A DNA stretch of 9,547 bases. Source: Haemophilus sp. C1 (GTDB taxonomy: Bacteria > Pseudomonadota > Gammaproteobacteria > Enterobacterales > Pasteurellaceae). Shown piece by piece: positions 1-7,224 of this stretch. The notes under the pieces are model-generated. The model was not told where the DNA came from, did no database searches, and saw only the letters and a program-made list of their open reading frames with translations. Every line of letters begins with the position of its first letter. Positions within the stretch are counted from its first letter, which is position 1. Where the stretch lies: NCBI RefSeq assembly GCF_001276515.1, contig NZ_LDVZ01000034.1:1-9547 (forward strand). Reading direction: 5' to 3'. Made by a program: the position numbers and the translations under genes.

Positions 1-59
1 AGCAAAAAACAACGACGCACGTGGAAACTTAAATACTTCACAACAGTGCGTCGTTGTGT
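1..59 (-). promoter_or_regulatory. rRNA leader with 12-bp hairpin and start of a boxA-like element
   Basis: The transcript from the promoter at 67-94 would contain a perfect 12-bp inverted repeat (9-20 and 46-57, arms ACAACGACGCAC / GTGCGTCGTTGT) enclosing a 25-nt loop. It is followed at the very edge by TTTTTTGCT. The last four bases match the beginning of the rRNA antitermination boxA (TGCTCTTTAACA in E. coli). A hairpin just before boxA corresponds to the boxB-boxA arrangement of rRNA leaders, which recruits the Nus factors. Only four bases of boxA are inside the window, so that part is inferred. Confidence 0.6.
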
Positions 60-94
60 CCGGTGCATTATAGGGATTTTCAAAACCCTTGCAA
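60..94 (-). promoter_or_regulatory. rRNA operon promoter (leftward)
   Basis: Read on the minus strand, a TTGCAA -35 element (89-94) is followed by a 16-bp spacer and a perfect TATAAT -10 element (67-72), then the GC-rich discriminator GCACCGG, so transcription should start near position 60. About 25 bp of A/T-rich sequence (roughly 95-120) lies directly upstream of the -35, as expected for an UP element. A strong core, 16-bp spacer, GC discriminator and UP-like tract are typical of bacterial rRNA promoters. The gene order gmhB then 16S rRNA is also that of E. coli, which supports an rRNA operon beginning just left of the window. The rRNA itself is not visible, so the identity of the transcript is an inference. 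Confidence 0.8.
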
Positions 95-174
95 GTACTT
101 TTTGTAAAAATATTTAAAAAAATGATCTTTTGATTAAAGTACAAGCGATTAGAGCAAAATATAGATCTTTTTGG

Positions 175-729
175 CTATTTTTTTAAGCGTTTTAAAATTC
201 TAGGAAGGTCAACGATAGAATCTAATACATAATCTGCAATTCCTTCGCTTTCCTCCGTTATTGCTTTACCAGTACGAACTAATACGTTCATTTTCACTTT
301 CGCGCCAATTCCCGCTTTTAAATCTTCAACTTTATCTCCAACCATAATAGATTGCGTAGGATCAATCTTTAATTCTTTGATCGCTTGCAATAGCATTCCC
401 GATTTAGGCTTCCGACAATCACAATCTTCTTTATATTCGCCCTTTCCCTCAGGATGATGTGGACAATAGTAAATACCATCCAAATCCACATCTTGTTCAG
501 CTAACGACCAATCCATCCATTCTGTCAGCTGTAAAAACTGATCTTCAGAAAAATAACCACGTGCAATGCCCGACTGGTTGGTCACTAATACCAACATATA
601 TCCCAGTTTCTTTAATTCTCGCAATGCCTCAATCGCACCCTCAATAAATTTAAAGTTATCAATTTCGTGTACATAACCATAATCAATATTTAACGTGCCA
701 TCGCGATCTAAAAAAATAGCCTTATTCAT
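175..729 (-). CDS. gmhB: D-glycero-beta-D-manno-heptose 1,7-bisphosphate 7-phosphatase GmhB
   Basis: This cytoplasmic HAD-family phosphatase of 184 aa removes the C7 phosphate of heptose bisphosphate in the ADP-heptose pathway that supplies the lipopolysaccharide inner core. HAD motif I is DRDGT with nucleophile D8 and acid/base D10. Motif II is TNQSG at T50. The zinc site is CPHH (C89, H91) plus CDC (C103, C105). Lysines lie at 107/109, and motif IV is GDKVED (D132, D136). Length and motifs match the family of about 190 aa. The start ATG is preceded by AAGG about 8 nt upstream, and the stop is TAG. It diverges from metN across a 175-bp gap and is read toward the rRNA promoter. No convincing hairpin terminator separates its stop from that promoter, so gmhB transcripts may run into the rRNA operon. 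Its own promoter could not be fixed. Confidence 0.95.
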   Translation of the reverse strand: MNKAIFLDRDGTLNIDYGYVHEIDNFKFIEGAIEALRELKKLGYMLVLVTNQSGIARGYFSEDQFLQLTEWMDWSLAEQDVDLDGIYYCPHHPEGKGEYKEDCDCRKPKSGMLLQAIKELKIDPTQSIMVGDKVEDLKAGIGAKVKMNVLVRTGKAITEESEGIADYVLDSIVDLPRILKRLKK

Positions 730-836
730 TCTCTTACCTTTTATATATATTAAATTAAGGAAAATTATCTATTTAATCCAAAGGATTAGCAAATATAAGT
801 CATAACTAATCTGTCTAAAAAAGATAATCTGACATA

Positions 837-864
837 TTGACATAGCAATCTAGACATCTAGAAT
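837..864 (+). promoter_or_regulatory. metNIQ promoter
   Basis: A perfect TTGACA -35 element (837-842) and a TAGAAT -10 element (859-864, five of six to consensus) are separated by 16 bp. This predicts a start near 871 and a leader of about 34 nt before metN. It lies in the divergent gap with gmhB and faces metN. The spacer and -10 region carry MetJ-type boxes, consistent with a repressible methionine promoter. Confidence 0.7.
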
Positions 865-867
865 ACC
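844..867 (+). promoter_or_regulatory. Tandem met boxes (predicted MetJ operator)
   Basis: Three consecutive 8-bp units start at 844, 852 and 860: AGCAATCT, AGACATCT and AGAATACC. Against the MetJ consensus AGACGTCT they match 5, 7 and 4 of 8 positions. The central unit is the strong one and all three begin with AG. MetJ with S-adenosylmethionine binds cooperatively to tandem 8-bp boxes, and two or more are needed. The boxes cover the promoter spacer and the -10 element, a repressor position. MetJ itself is not in the window, so binding is inferred. Confidence 0.6.
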
Positions 868-904
868 AAAACAGATTTAAAAACAATAAATAAAAAGGGC
901 TTAT

Positions 905-1942
905 ATGATTAAGCTAAATAATATTACGAAAATTTTTGAGCTACCGAACAAAAAATTGACTGCGCTTGATAATGTTTCGTTGAATATCGAAAAAGGTCAA
1001 ATCTGTGGCGTAATTGGTGCATCTGGTGCAGGAAAAAGCACATTAATTCGCTGTGTGAATTTATTAGAAAAACCGACAAGCGGTTCCGTTATTGTTGATG
1101 GCGTAGAATTAACAGGACTTTCTGATCGAGAATTAGTACTTGCTCGTCGTCACATTGGAATGATTTTTCAGCATTTCAATTTACTAAGTTCTCGCACCGT
1201 ATTTGAAAACGTGGCATTACCCTTAGAATTGGAAAGTATGCCAAAAGCAAAAATCCAAGAAAAAATTACCGCACTTTTAAATCTTGTTGGTTTAAGTGAA
1301 AAACGTGATGCTTACCCAAGCAATCTTTCGGGTGGGCAAAAACAACGTGTAGCTATTGCTCGCGCCTTAGCCAGCGATCCTAAAGTCTTATTATGTGATG
1401 AAGCCACTAGCGCATTAGATCCTGCAACGACACAATCTATTCTTAAATTATTAAAAGAAATTAACCGCACTTTAGGTATTACGATTTTATTGATTACTCA
1501 CGAAATGGAAGTTGTTAAACAGATTTGTGATCAAGTTGCTGTTATTGATCAAGGTCGCCTCGTTGAACAAGGTACTGTCGGTGAAATTTTTGCAAACCCT
1601 AAAACAGAATTAGCACAAGAGTTTATTCGTTCGACCTTCCACATCAGTCTACCTGATGAATATTTGGAAAATCTTACTGATACGCCGAAACATAGCAAAG
1701 CGTATCCAATTATCAAATTTGAGTTTACGGGTCGCTCAGTTGATGCGCCGTTACTTTCTCAGGCATCAAAAAAATTTGGCGTGGAGCTCAGTATTTTAAC
1801 CTCGCAAATTGATTATGCTGGGGGCGTCAAATTTGGTTATACCATTGCTGAAGTAGCAGGCGATGAAGATGCTATTACACAAACCAAAGTTTATTTAATG
1901 GAAAACAACGTGCGCGTGGAGGTGCTTGGTTATGTTCAATGA
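905..1942 (+). CDS. metN: Methionine ABC transporter ATP-binding protein MetN
   Basis: MetN is the ATPase of the MetNIQ importer for L- and D-methionine, a peripheral protein on the inner face of the cytoplasmic membrane. The 345-aa protein has a Walker [10 protein letters not shown] (38-46), Q-loop Q89, ABC signature LSGGQ (141-145), Walker B VLLCDEA (161-167, with D165 and E166) and switch histidine H199. The remaining C-terminal part, from about residue 260, matches the ACT-like regulatory domain (NIL) through which methionine inhibits transport in the family. The start ATG follows a weak AAAAGGG with 5 nt spacing. It is the first gene of the operon, and its last 11 bp overlap the metI start. 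An exact uptake signal is embedded at 1464-1472, encoding Asn-Arg-Thr-Leu. Regulation is predicted to be by MetJ. Confidence 0.96.
   Translation: MIKLNNITKIFELPNKKLTALDNVSLNIEKGQICGVIGASGAGKSTLIRCVNLLEKPTSGSVIVDGVELTGLSDRELVLARRHIGMIFQHFNLLSSRTVFENVALPLELESMPKAKIQEKITALLNLVGLSEKRDAYPSNLSGGQKQRVAIARALASDPKVLLCDEATSALDPATTQSILKLLKEINRTLGITILLITHEMEVVKQICDQVAVIDQGRLVEQGTVGEIFANPKTELAQEFIRSTFHISLPDEYLENLTDTPKHSKAYPIIKFEFTGRSVDAPLLSQASKKFGVELSILTSQIDYAGGVKFGYTIAEVAGDEDAITQTKVYLMENNVRVEVLGYVQ
1464..1472 (-). repeat. DNA uptake signal sequence inside metN
   Basis: ACCGCACTT is the exact reverse complement of the Haemophilus-type uptake signal AAGTGCGGT, recognised by the competence machinery for taking up related DNA. 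This copy lies in coding sequence and is read as part of the Asn-Arg-Thr-Leu codons. Confidence 0.85.
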
Positions 1943-2621
1943 TTTTTTGGCAACATTCAGCCAGCAATTAACACCTCAAATGTGGGGTGTTGTCGCAACC
2001 GCAACTTATGAAACTATTTATATCAGCTTTGCATCTACTTTACTTGCCGTAGTAGTCGGCGTGCCTGTTGGTGTATGGACTTTCTTAACTGGAAAAAATG
2101 AGATTTTACAAAATAACCGCACTCATTTTGTGTTAAACACGATTATTAATATTGGGCGTTCCATTCCATTTATTATTTTGCTCTTAATCTTATTACCTGT
2201 AACACGTTTCATCGTAGGAACCGTATTAGGTACAACGGCAGCAATTATTCCATTAAGCATTTGTGCGATGCCATTCGTTGCTCGCTTAACTGCTAATGCA
2301 TTAATGGAGATTCCAAATGGTTTAACCGAAGCTGCTCAAGCAATGGGAGCTACTAAATGGCAGATTGTTCGTAAATTCTATTTACCAGAAGCACTACCGA
2401 CACTCATTAATGGCATCACGCTTACGCTAGTCACTTTAGTTGGTTATTCTGCAATGGCGGGAACACAAGGCGGCGGTGGCTTAGGTAGCCTCGCTATCAA
2501 CTACGGCGTATATCGCAATATGCCTTATGTCACTTGGGTGGCAACCATTATTATTGTGCTATTCGTTATGATTAGCCAAAAACTCGGCGATACACTGGCT
2601 AAAAAAGTGGATCATCGTTAA
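1932..2621 (+). CDS. metI: Methionine ABC transporter permease MetI
   Basis: MetI is the inner-membrane permease of the methionine importer; a dimer forms the channel and couples to MetN. From ATG 1932 the protein is 229 aa. The permease coupling motif EAAQAMGA lies at about 134-141, followed by the downstream glycine-rich loop GTQGGGGLG. Hydrophobic stretches near residues 29-50, 66-92, 96-118, 155-175 and 200-222 fit the five-helix MetI topology. An in-frame TTG at 1926 would add two residues. The ATG is preferred because GGAGG (1918-1922) lies 9 nt upstream of it but only 3 nt from the TTG. The gene overlaps the end of metN by 11 bp, implying translational coupling, and a 38-bp gap separates it from metQ. 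Confidence 0.95.
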   Translation: MFNDFLATFSQQLTPQMWGVVATATYETIYISFASTLLAVVVGVPVGVWTFLTGKNEILQNNRTHFVLNTIINIGRSIPFIILLLILLPVTRFIVGTVLGTTAAIIPLSICAMPFVARLTANALMEIPNGLTEAAQAMGATKWQIVRKFYLPEALPTLINGITLTLVTLVGYSAMAGTQGGGGLGSLAINYGVYRNMPYVTWVATIIIVLFVMISQKLGDTLAKKVDHR

Positions 2622-2659
2622 TTAAACACAACTCTTAACTTAAACAGGAAGGAAATCCT

Positions 2660-3475
2660 ATGAAATTAAAACAACTTTTTGCAATCACTGCAATCGCATC
2701 AGCTCTCGTTTTAACAGGCTGTAAAGAAGACAAAAAACCTGAAGCTGCACCACTTAAAATCAAAGTCGGTGTGATGTCTGGCCCTGAGCACCAAGTTGCA
2801 GAAATTGCAGCAAAAGTCGCTAAAGAAAAATATGGTTTAGACGTTCAATTCGTTGAATTCAATGACTACGCATTACCAAATGAAGCTGTATCTAAAGGTG
2901 ATTTAGATGCAAACGCAATGCAACATAAACCTTATTTAGATGAAGATGCAAAAGCGAAAAATTTAAATAACTTAGTCATCGTGGGTAATACTTTCGTCTA
3001 TCCATTAGCGGGTTATTCTAAAAAAATCAAAAATGTGAATGAATTACAAGAAGGTGCTAAAGTTGTTGTTCCTAACGATCCAACAAACCGTGGCCGTGCA
3101 TTAATTCTTCTTGAAAAACAAGGTTTAATCAAATTAAAAGATGCAAATAACCTTCTTTCAACTGTATTAGATATTGTTGAAAATCCGAAAAAATTAAACA
3201 TCACTGAAGTAGATACTTCTGTTGCGGCACGCGCATTAGACGATGTTGATTTAGCTGTAGTAAACAACACTTATGCGGGTCAAGTAGGCTTAAATGCTCA
3301 AGATAACGGTGTATTTGTAGAAGATAAAGATTCTCCATATGTGAACATTATCGTTTCTCGTACCGATAACAAAGACAGCAAAGCTGTTCAAGACTTCGTA
3401 AAATCTTACCAAACAGAAGAAGTTTACCAAGAAGCTAAAAAACACTTTAAAGATGGTGTTGTAAAAGGTTGGTAA
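2660..3475 (+). CDS. metQ: Methionine-binding lipoprotein MetQ (HlpA-type)
   Basis: MetQ is the substrate-binding lipoprotein that delivers methionine to MetNI. The 271-aa precursor has a basic N-terminus, a hydrophobic core and the lipobox LTGC with lipidation at C21. The mature chain is a NlpA/MetQ-type periplasmic binding protein, with recognisable segments such as KVGVMSGPEHQVAE near residues 35-48 and NDPTNRGRAL near 139-148. In H. influenzae the equivalent protein has been called the 28-kDa lipoprotein HlpA. Residues KED follow the cysteine. An Asp at +2 would favour inner-membrane retention, and Lys does not decide it, so the membrane is uncertain. A strong AGGAAGGA (2646-2653) precedes the ATG, which suits a binding protein needed in excess over the permease. 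The operon ends at a hairpin about 27 nt after the stop. Confidence 0.95.
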   Translation: MKLKQLFAITAIASALVLTGCKEDKKPEAAPLKIKVGVMSGPEHQVAEIAAKVAKEKYGLDVQFVEFNDYALPNEAVSKGDLDANAMQHKPYLDEDAKAKNLNNLVIVGNTFVYPLAGYSKKIKNVNELQEGAKVVVPNDPTNRGRALILLEKQGLIKLKDANNLLSTVLDIVENPKKLNITEVDTSVAARALDDVDLAVVNNTYAGQVGLNAQDNGVFVEDKDSPYVNIIVSRTDNKDSKAVQDFVKSYQTEEVYQEAKKHFKDGVVKGW

Positions 3476-3480
3476 TTTCT

Positions 3481-3489
3481 ACCGCACTT
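3481..3489 (-). repeat. DNA uptake signal sequence downstream of metQ
   Basis: An exact ACCGCACTT (AAGTGCGGT on the minus strand) lies 5 nt past the metQ stop codon, between it and the operon terminator. It is a single copy, not part of the terminator stem. Confidence 0.85.
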
Positions 3490-3501
3490 TCACGCATTAT
3501 G

Positions 3502-3530
3502 AAATCCCTTGCTCTGCAAGGGATTTTCTT
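3502..3530 (+). terminator. Rho-independent terminator of metNIQ
   Basis: A perfect 11-bp stem (3502-3512 AAATCCCTTGC, 3516-3526 GCAAGGGATTT) with a TCT loop is followed by TTCTT. It is placed right after metQ and is expected to limit transcription into the downstream DUF3290 gene, which starts 22 nt later. It could also work in reverse because of the A-rich left arm, but no gene needs that. Confidence 0.85.
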
Positions 3531-3551
3531 ATCTAAGCTTGGGATATTTTT

Positions 3552-4007
3552 ATGTCTTTTTTTACTTATTTCTATTTAGAAAACCGTATGTATTTTCAAG
3601 ATTATTTTAAATACATCGCAATTTTTACTTCACTTGGTGCGCTTCTGTTAGTAACAAGTTTATATCTTCGCCATCGTTTAGAAACCAAATACCGAGATCT
3701 CAGTATTATTTTTCTGCTTTTAATTATTCTCTTACTTGGTATTCAATATAATCAATATGAACAAAATCAAGTATATGCAAATGATACTTCTCGCATTGTT
3801 ACATTTTTGAACTCAGTAAAAACATCACAAAATTTACAATTTGAGGATCTACGAGTAAATAACCAGAAAATTACAAATGGTATGATCTTAAATATTAAGG
3901 ATAAATACTATCAGGTAAATTTTAATAATGATTTTACTGCTTACACACTCTCTGAAATCAATTTAGTCAACCCGAATATCAATATTATTGATAAGGAAAA
4001 TAAATAA
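3552..4007 (+). CDS. DUF3290-type membrane protein, function unknown
   Basis: This 151-aa protein resembles the DUF3290 family, which is commonly encoded beside DUF421 (YetF-like) genes, as here; no function is established. Two membrane segments are visible, about residues 20-39 and 49-66, separated by the basic stretch RHRLETKYRD. A hydrophilic C-terminal domain (about 70-151) follows, probably on the outer side of the membrane. The N-terminal FFTYFYLEN segment looks like the family's start, favouring ATG 3552 over the internal ATG 3588. GGGA (3540-3543) lies 8 nt upstream. The stop TAA shares one base with the next ATG (TAATG), implying coupled translation. There is little room for a private promoter after the metQ terminator, so expression may be by read-through. 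Hand counting of 3721-3960 gives about 25% GC, lower than sampled stretches of metQ and nusG. Confidence 0.75.
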   Translation: MSFFTYFYLENRMYFQDYFKYIAIFTSLGALLLVTSLYLRHRLETKYRDLSIIFLLLIILLLGIQYNQYEQNQVYANDTSRIVTFLNSVKTSQNLQFEDLRVNNQKITNGMILNIKDKYYQVNFNNDFTAYTLSEINLVNPNINIIDKENK

Positions 4008-4642
4008 TGGAAAGTTATTCATTTCTTGCTATAAAACTTACAATGGGCATTATTGGTCTTATTTTACAAATTAATTTAATGGGTAAGGGAAACCTTGCTC
4101 CAACATCAGCGATGGATCAAGTACAAAATTATGTACTGGGCGGTATTATTGGAGCTGTCATTTATAATGACAATATCGGCATACTACAATTTTCCCTTGT
4201 TCTCATTTTATGGACGTTATTAATTTTTACGCTACGTTTTATCAAAAATCATAACCGATTTGTAAAAAATATTATCGATGGAAGCCCAGTTTGGGTAATT
4301 TTAGATGGCAAAGTACAAACTAGTGAATGTATGAAAAATGGTATCTCAGCCCACGATTTAATGTTTAAACTCCGTGCAGCAGGCATATATGAAATCTCTA
4401 CTGTAAAACGAGCTGTACTTGAACAAAATGGGCAACTATCAATCATTCAATACGGAGATGAAGATTTACGCTATCCATTAATTATTGATGGGCAAATTGA
4501 TTACGGTATTCTTGATATCATTAATCGGGATGAAAATTGGGTTCATTCAGAATTAGATGCCAATAAACTAACCGTAAACCAGGTATATATTGGTGAATAT
4601 TTGAATGGTCGACTAATTACACATCTTTATGAGCACAACTAA
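4007..4642 (+). CDS. DUF421 (YetF/YcaP-like) membrane protein
   Basis: This 211-aa protein has the layout of the DUF421/YetF family. Three hydrophobic segments (about residues 6-26, 42-54 and 58-79) are followed by a cytoplasmic two-part domain. Family-like landmarks are MGKGNLAPTSAMD (25-37), GSPVWVILDGK (92-102), and LMFKLRAAGIYEISTVKRA (118-136) followed by LEQNGQLSI (138-146). The family's role is not well defined; Bacillus relatives have been linked to sporulation and membrane functions, and no enzymatic activity should be assumed. AAGGA (3993-3997) lies 9 nt before the ATG, which overlaps the upstream stop by one base. The two proteins probably form a membrane complex, an inference from tight pairing only. 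A short ORF overlaps its last 14 bp in another frame. Confidence 0.85.
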   Translation: MESYSFLAIKLTMGIIGLILQINLMGKGNLAPTSAMDQVQNYVLGGIIGAVIYNDNIGILQFSLVLILWTLLIFTLRFIKNHNRFVKNIIDGSPVWVILDGKVQTSECMKNGISAHDLMFKLRAAGIYEISTVKRAVLEQNGQLSIIQYGDEDLRYPLIIDGQIDYGILDIINRDENWVHSELDANKLTVNQVYIGEYLNGRLITHLYEHN

Positions 4643-4742
4643 CAATAATAGAAGTCATCGTCATAACATGCTATCAATCTACCTTATTGATAAACACCTT
4701 CTTGAAAAGAAAAATATTGAAGAAAGTGAGAAAAAAATTTAA
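4629..4742 (+). CDS. Possible 37-aa small ORF overlapping the DUF421 gene end
   Basis: An ATG at 4629 opens a 37-codon frame (stop TAA 4740-4742) that overlaps the last 14 bp of the DUF421 gene, a geometry compatible with translational coupling. The predicted peptide begins MSTTNNNRSHRHN, has a short hydrophobic patch (MLSIYLI, residues 14-20) and ends in a lysine/glutamate-rich helix-like tail. No good ribosome binding site is present (the upstream bases are ATTACACATCTTT) and I recognise no family. It may simply be chance in AT-rich sequence before the terminator. Confidence 0.25.
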   Translation: MSTTNNNRSHRHNMLSIYLIDKHLLEKKNIEESEKKI

Positions 4743-4774
4743 AAATTTGAGCCCTGTAAAAATACAGGGCTCAA
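4731..4774 (-). terminator. Terminator for secE-nusG, possibly bidirectional
   Basis: A perfect 12-bp stem (4747-4758 TTGAGCCCTGTA, 4763-4774) encloses a 4-nt loop. On the minus strand it is followed by ATTTTT, AAA and TTTTTTT, an excellent U-rich tail, 86 nt beyond the nusG stop. On the plus strand the tail is only TATTTA, so it is a weaker stop for the DUF421 gene. It separates two convergent transcripts. Confidence 0.85.
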
Positions 4775-4822
4775 TATTTATAAGTTAATTTATGAACTAT
4801 CCAAATTTATGGAAACAGATCA

Positions 4823-4831
4823 AAGTGCGGT
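4823..4831 (+). repeat. DNA uptake signal sequence between DUF421 gene and nusG
   Basis: An exact AAGTGCGGT is followed by AATTTTTTTAATTA, so the A/T-rich tracts of the extended Haemophilus uptake consensus are also present. It lies in the convergent intergenic gap, 29 bp from the nusG stop, with no inverted partner nearby. Confidence 0.9.
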
Positions 4832-4859
4832 AATTTTTTTAATTATCCTTAATCAAGGA

Positions 4860-5417
4860 TTAATGTATTTTTTCTACTTGACCAAATTCTAGTTCAACTG
4901 GTGTTGCACGACCAAAGATTGATACAGAAACTTTTAAGCGACCTTTTTCATAATCTACTTCTTCTACTGTACCATTAAAGTCTGCAAATGGACCTTCCGC
5001 CACACGAACTTCTTCACCAGGATGATACTCATTGCGGTGACGAGGTTTATCTGTAGTCTGTTCTAATCGATTTAAAATAGTATCAGCTTCTCGTTTAGAA
5101 ATTGGCGCTGGTTTATCAGGTGTACCACCAATGAATCCCATAACACGCGGAACACTTTTCACCAAGTGCCATGTTTCATCATTCATTTCCATTTCTACGA
5201 GCACATAGCCAGGGAAAAACTTACGTTCGCTTTTACGACGTTTACCTGCAACATTCTCAACAACTTCTTCTGTTGGAACTAACACTTCACCAAATTGCTC
5301 TTCCATTTGTTGCTGTTTAATGTATTCACGCAAAGTTAAAGCCACTCGGCTTTCAAAACCAGAAAACGCCTGTAATACATACCAACGTTTTTTTGATACA
5401 GTTGTTTCTTCAGTCAT
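4860..5417 (-). CDS. nusG: Transcription termination/antitermination factor NusG
   Basis: NusG binds RNA polymerase through its N-terminal NGN domain, suppresses pausing, and contacts Rho or ribosomal protein S10 through its KOW domain; it also takes part in rRNA antitermination. The 185-aa protein has the NGN segment [12 protein letters not shown] (11-22), the [10 protein letters not shown] strand (67-76) and VMGFIGG (92-98). A C-terminal KOW domain (about 132-184) contains [15 protein letters not shown] and [15 protein letters not shown], whose F168 corresponds to the partner-contacting phenylalanine of E. coli NusG. Its ATG lies one base after the secE stop, so translation is presumably coupled. 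Unlike E. coli, no rplK follows; a terminator lies 86 nt downstream. A short 6-bp inverted repeat at 4845-4860 has no U tail. Confidence 0.97.
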   Translation of the reverse strand: MTEETTVSKKRWYVLQAFSGFESRVALTLREYIKQQQMEEQFGEVLVPTEEVVENVAGKRRKSERKFFPGYVLVEMEMNDETWHLVKSVPRVMGFIGGTPDKPAPISKREADTILNRLEQTTDKPRHRNEYHPGEEVRVAEGPFADFNGTVEEVDYEKGRLKVSVSIFGRATPVELEFGQVEKIH

Positions 5418-5418
5418 T

Positions 5419-5835
5419 TTAGAATCTCAAATCAGTTAAGAAATTAATTACTGTGACAATAATCGAATCTGTCGCCCAGAAAAATAAGGATGCAATGATT
5501 GTTACCCCAATTACGATTAATGTAGTTTGACGCGCTTCTTGGCGACTTGGCCATACCACTTTTTGCGCTTCTATTTTTGAATCTTTAAAGAATGTACGAG
5601 CTTTTGTACCTTGATTAGTAATTGCTGCAAATGCAAATGCAATCACTAACGCAATGACGACACCTACTACACGAATAGGTAATGAATATACTTTTTGGAA
5701 ATAAACATTACCAATTGCAGCCGCCGCAAAAAAGACCGCGACTAAAATCCAAAGAAGGGTATTTAATCCTTTAGATTTACCTTCTACCACCGTCTCTGGT
5801 GCATTTTTCTTTTTATCAACAATTTCAGTTGCCAT
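5419..5835 (-). CDS. secE: Protein translocase subunit SecE
   Basis: SecE is the essential clamp of the SecYEG channel in the inner membrane. This is the long, three-helix form (138 aa) typical of gammaproteobacteria: helices at about 25-46, 54-74 and 105-131, after a hydrophilic N-terminus. The signature of the essential C-terminal part, [16 protein letters not shown] (89-104), is intact and precedes the third helix. Translation starts at ATG 5833-5835; the upstream ribosome site is poor (CGGATTCAATTT before the ATG). The stop is one base from the nusG start, giving the conserved secE-nusG pair. In enterobacteria the pair follows tufB; here clpX is directly upstream, with a 139-bp gap that holds a predicted promoter. 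Confidence 0.96.
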   Translation of the reverse strand: MATEIVDKKKNAPETVVEGKSKGLNTLLWILVAVFFAAAAIGNVYFQKVYSLPIRVVGVVIALVIAFAFAAITNQGTKARTFFKDSKIEAQKVVWPSRQEARQTTLIVIGVTIIASLFFWATDSIIVTVINFLTDLRF

Positions 5836-5890
5836 AAATTGAATCCGTTATTTACTTAGGAAAATAAGAATAAAGTTATAAGAACGTGCG

Positions 5891-5919
5891 ATTGTAGCAT
5901 TTTCTTTTCGCCTTGCCTA
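5891..5919 (-). promoter_or_regulatory. Predicted secE-nusG promoter
   Basis: On the minus strand TAGGCA (5914-5919, four of six to the -35 consensus) and TACAAT (5891-5896, five of six to the -10) are separated by 17 bp. This gives a start near 5884 and a leader of about 50 nt before secE. No terminator hairpin is evident between clpX and this site, so read-through from clpPX may add to expression. Confidence 0.5.
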
Positions 5920-5960
5920 TTGAAAATCACCAAGCAAAATAGAAAACATAAGGAAAAACA

Positions 5961-5969
5961 ACCGCACTT
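5961..5969 (-). repeat. DNA uptake signal sequence downstream of clpX
   Basis: An exact ACCGCACTT (AAGTGCGGT on the minus strand) lies 5 bp past the clpX stop codon. It is followed on the minus strand by TGTTTTTCC, only partly like the A/T tracts of the extended signal. It has no inverted partner and so does not form a terminator. Confidence 0.85.
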
Positions 5970-5974
5970 TCCTA

Positions 5975-7216
5975 TTAAGGATGATATTCTAATTTTGGAG
6001 CCGTATTATCTACAATGGTGCTTTCATCCACGACTACTTTACGTAAATTTTCGATAGATGGTAAATCATACATCGTATCCAGCAATACAGCCTCGACAAT
6101 AGAACGTAAACCACGCGCGCCAGTTTTTCTTTCAAGCGCTTTCTTCGCCATTGCTTTTAAAGCTTCTGGAGTGAATTCTAACTCCACATTTTCAAGTCCA
6201 AATAAAGCTTGATATTGTTTAGTTAAGGCATTTTTAGGCTGTGTAAGAATTTGCACAAGGGCTTCTTCATCTAATTCACTTAGTGGAGAAATCATGGGTA
6301 AACGCCCAATAAATTCCGGAATTAAACCAAACTTCATTAAATCATCTGGTTCTACTTGACGGAATAATTCAGAAAGAGACTTTTCTTCTTCATCCTTTTC
6401 TACTTTCGCACTAAAACCGATACTCGTACTTGTTTGTGTACGTTTACTGATAATTTTATCTAATCCAGCAAATGCGCCACCACAGATAAAGAGAATTTTT
6501 GAGGTATCCAATTTCACCATTTCTTGCTGTGGATGTTTACGACCGCCTTGGGGTGGAATAGACGCTACAGTACCTTCAATAAGTTTTAACAATGCTTGTT
6601 GTACACCTTCGCCAGATACATCTCGAGTAATTGATGCGCCTTCCGATTTACGACTAATTTTATCAATTTCATCAATATAAATAATGCCTTGCTCCGCTTT
6701 TTCAGTATTATACTCACAATTTTGTAAAAGCTTTTGTAGGACATTTTCTACATCTTCACCCACGTAGCCAGCCTCAGTCAATGTTGTCGCGTCAGCCATC
6801 GCAAACGGCACATTTAAGCGACGAGCTAATGTTTGAGCAAGCAATGTTTTACCACTACCTGTTGGTCCAATAAGCAAGATATTACTTTTACCGAGCTCAA
6901 CATCGTTATTTTCATGATTAGTTCGTAAGCGTTTATAATGATTGTAAACTGCGACAGAAAGCACTTTTTTCGCATAATCTTGGCCAATAACATAATCATC
7001 TAGATGAGCACGAATTTCGTGAGGAGTTGGTAATTTCTCCTCATTTTCTGCCGCACTTTCGTCTACACTTTCATCATTACTTTCTTCAAGCATTGAATGA
7101 CAAAGTTCAATACACTCATTACAAATATAGCCGTCTGTACCAGCAATTAATTTATCTACTTCGCTTTTTTCTTTTCCGCAAAAAGAGCAATGTAAATCTT
7201 TATCTTTGTCTGACAT
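5975..7216 (-). CDS. clpX: ATP-dependent Clp protease ATP-binding subunit ClpX
   Basis: ClpX is the hexameric AAA+ unfoldase that recognises tagged proteins such as ssrA-tagged chains and threads them into ClpP. The 413-aa protein has an N-terminal C4 zinc-binding domain (C10, C13, C32, C35). An acidic linker (about 43-61) follows, then Walker A GPTGSGKT (117-124), the pore-1 loop GYVG (150-153) and Walker B IIYIDEID (178-185). Further on are the RKH loop (226-228), the ClpP-docking IGF loop (266-268) and sensor 2 GARGLR (366-371). All key residues are present and length is close to the usual 420-425 aa. AAGGAA, spanning the clpP stop codon region, serves as ribosome site. The gap to clpP is 8 bp, so the two are co-transcribed. 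Confidence 0.98.
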   Translation of the reverse strand: MSDKDKDLHCSFCGKEKSEVDKLIAGTDGYICNECIELCHSMLEESNDESVDESAAENEEKLPTPHEIRAHLDDYVIGQDYAKKVLSVAVYNHYKRLRTNHENNDVELGKSNILLIGPTGSGKTLLAQTLARRLNVPFAMADATTLTEAGYVGEDVENVLQKLLQNCEYNTEKAEQGIIYIDEIDKISRKSEGASITRDVSGEGVQQALLKLIEGTVASIPPQGGRKHPQQEMVKLDTSKILFICGGAFAGLDKIISKRTQTSTSIGFSAKVEKDEEEKSLSELFRQVEPDDLMKFGLIPEFIGRLPMISPLSELDEEALVQILTQPKNALTKQYQALFGLENVELEFTPEALKAMAKKALERKTGARGLRSIVEAVLLDTMYDLPSIENLRKVVVDESTIVDNTAPKLEYHP

Positions 7217-7224
7217 GTGTTTCC

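Noticed and set aside
1076..1084. ACAAGCGGT, the uptake signal of the Actinobacillus pleuropneumoniae type, inside metN
   Set aside because: Single copy in coding sequence (Thr-Ser-Gly) among five exact AAGTGCGGT signals; most likely chance.
1926..1931. TTG codon as the metI start, two codons upstream of the ATG
   Set aside because: It lies only 3 nt from the GGAGG ribosome site, whereas ATG 1932 is at 9 nt; the ATG start was used.
2115..2123. ACCGCACTC in metI, and GCCGCACTT near 7052 in clpX, as further uptake signals
   Set aside because: Each has one mismatch within the 9-bp core and lies in coding sequence; not counted as functional signals.
4845..4860. ATCCTT/AAGGAT inverted repeat at the nusG end as a terminator
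   Set aside because: Only 6 bp, A/T-rich, and the minus-strand sequence after it is A-rich rather than U-rich; the 12-bp hairpin at 4747-4774 is far better.
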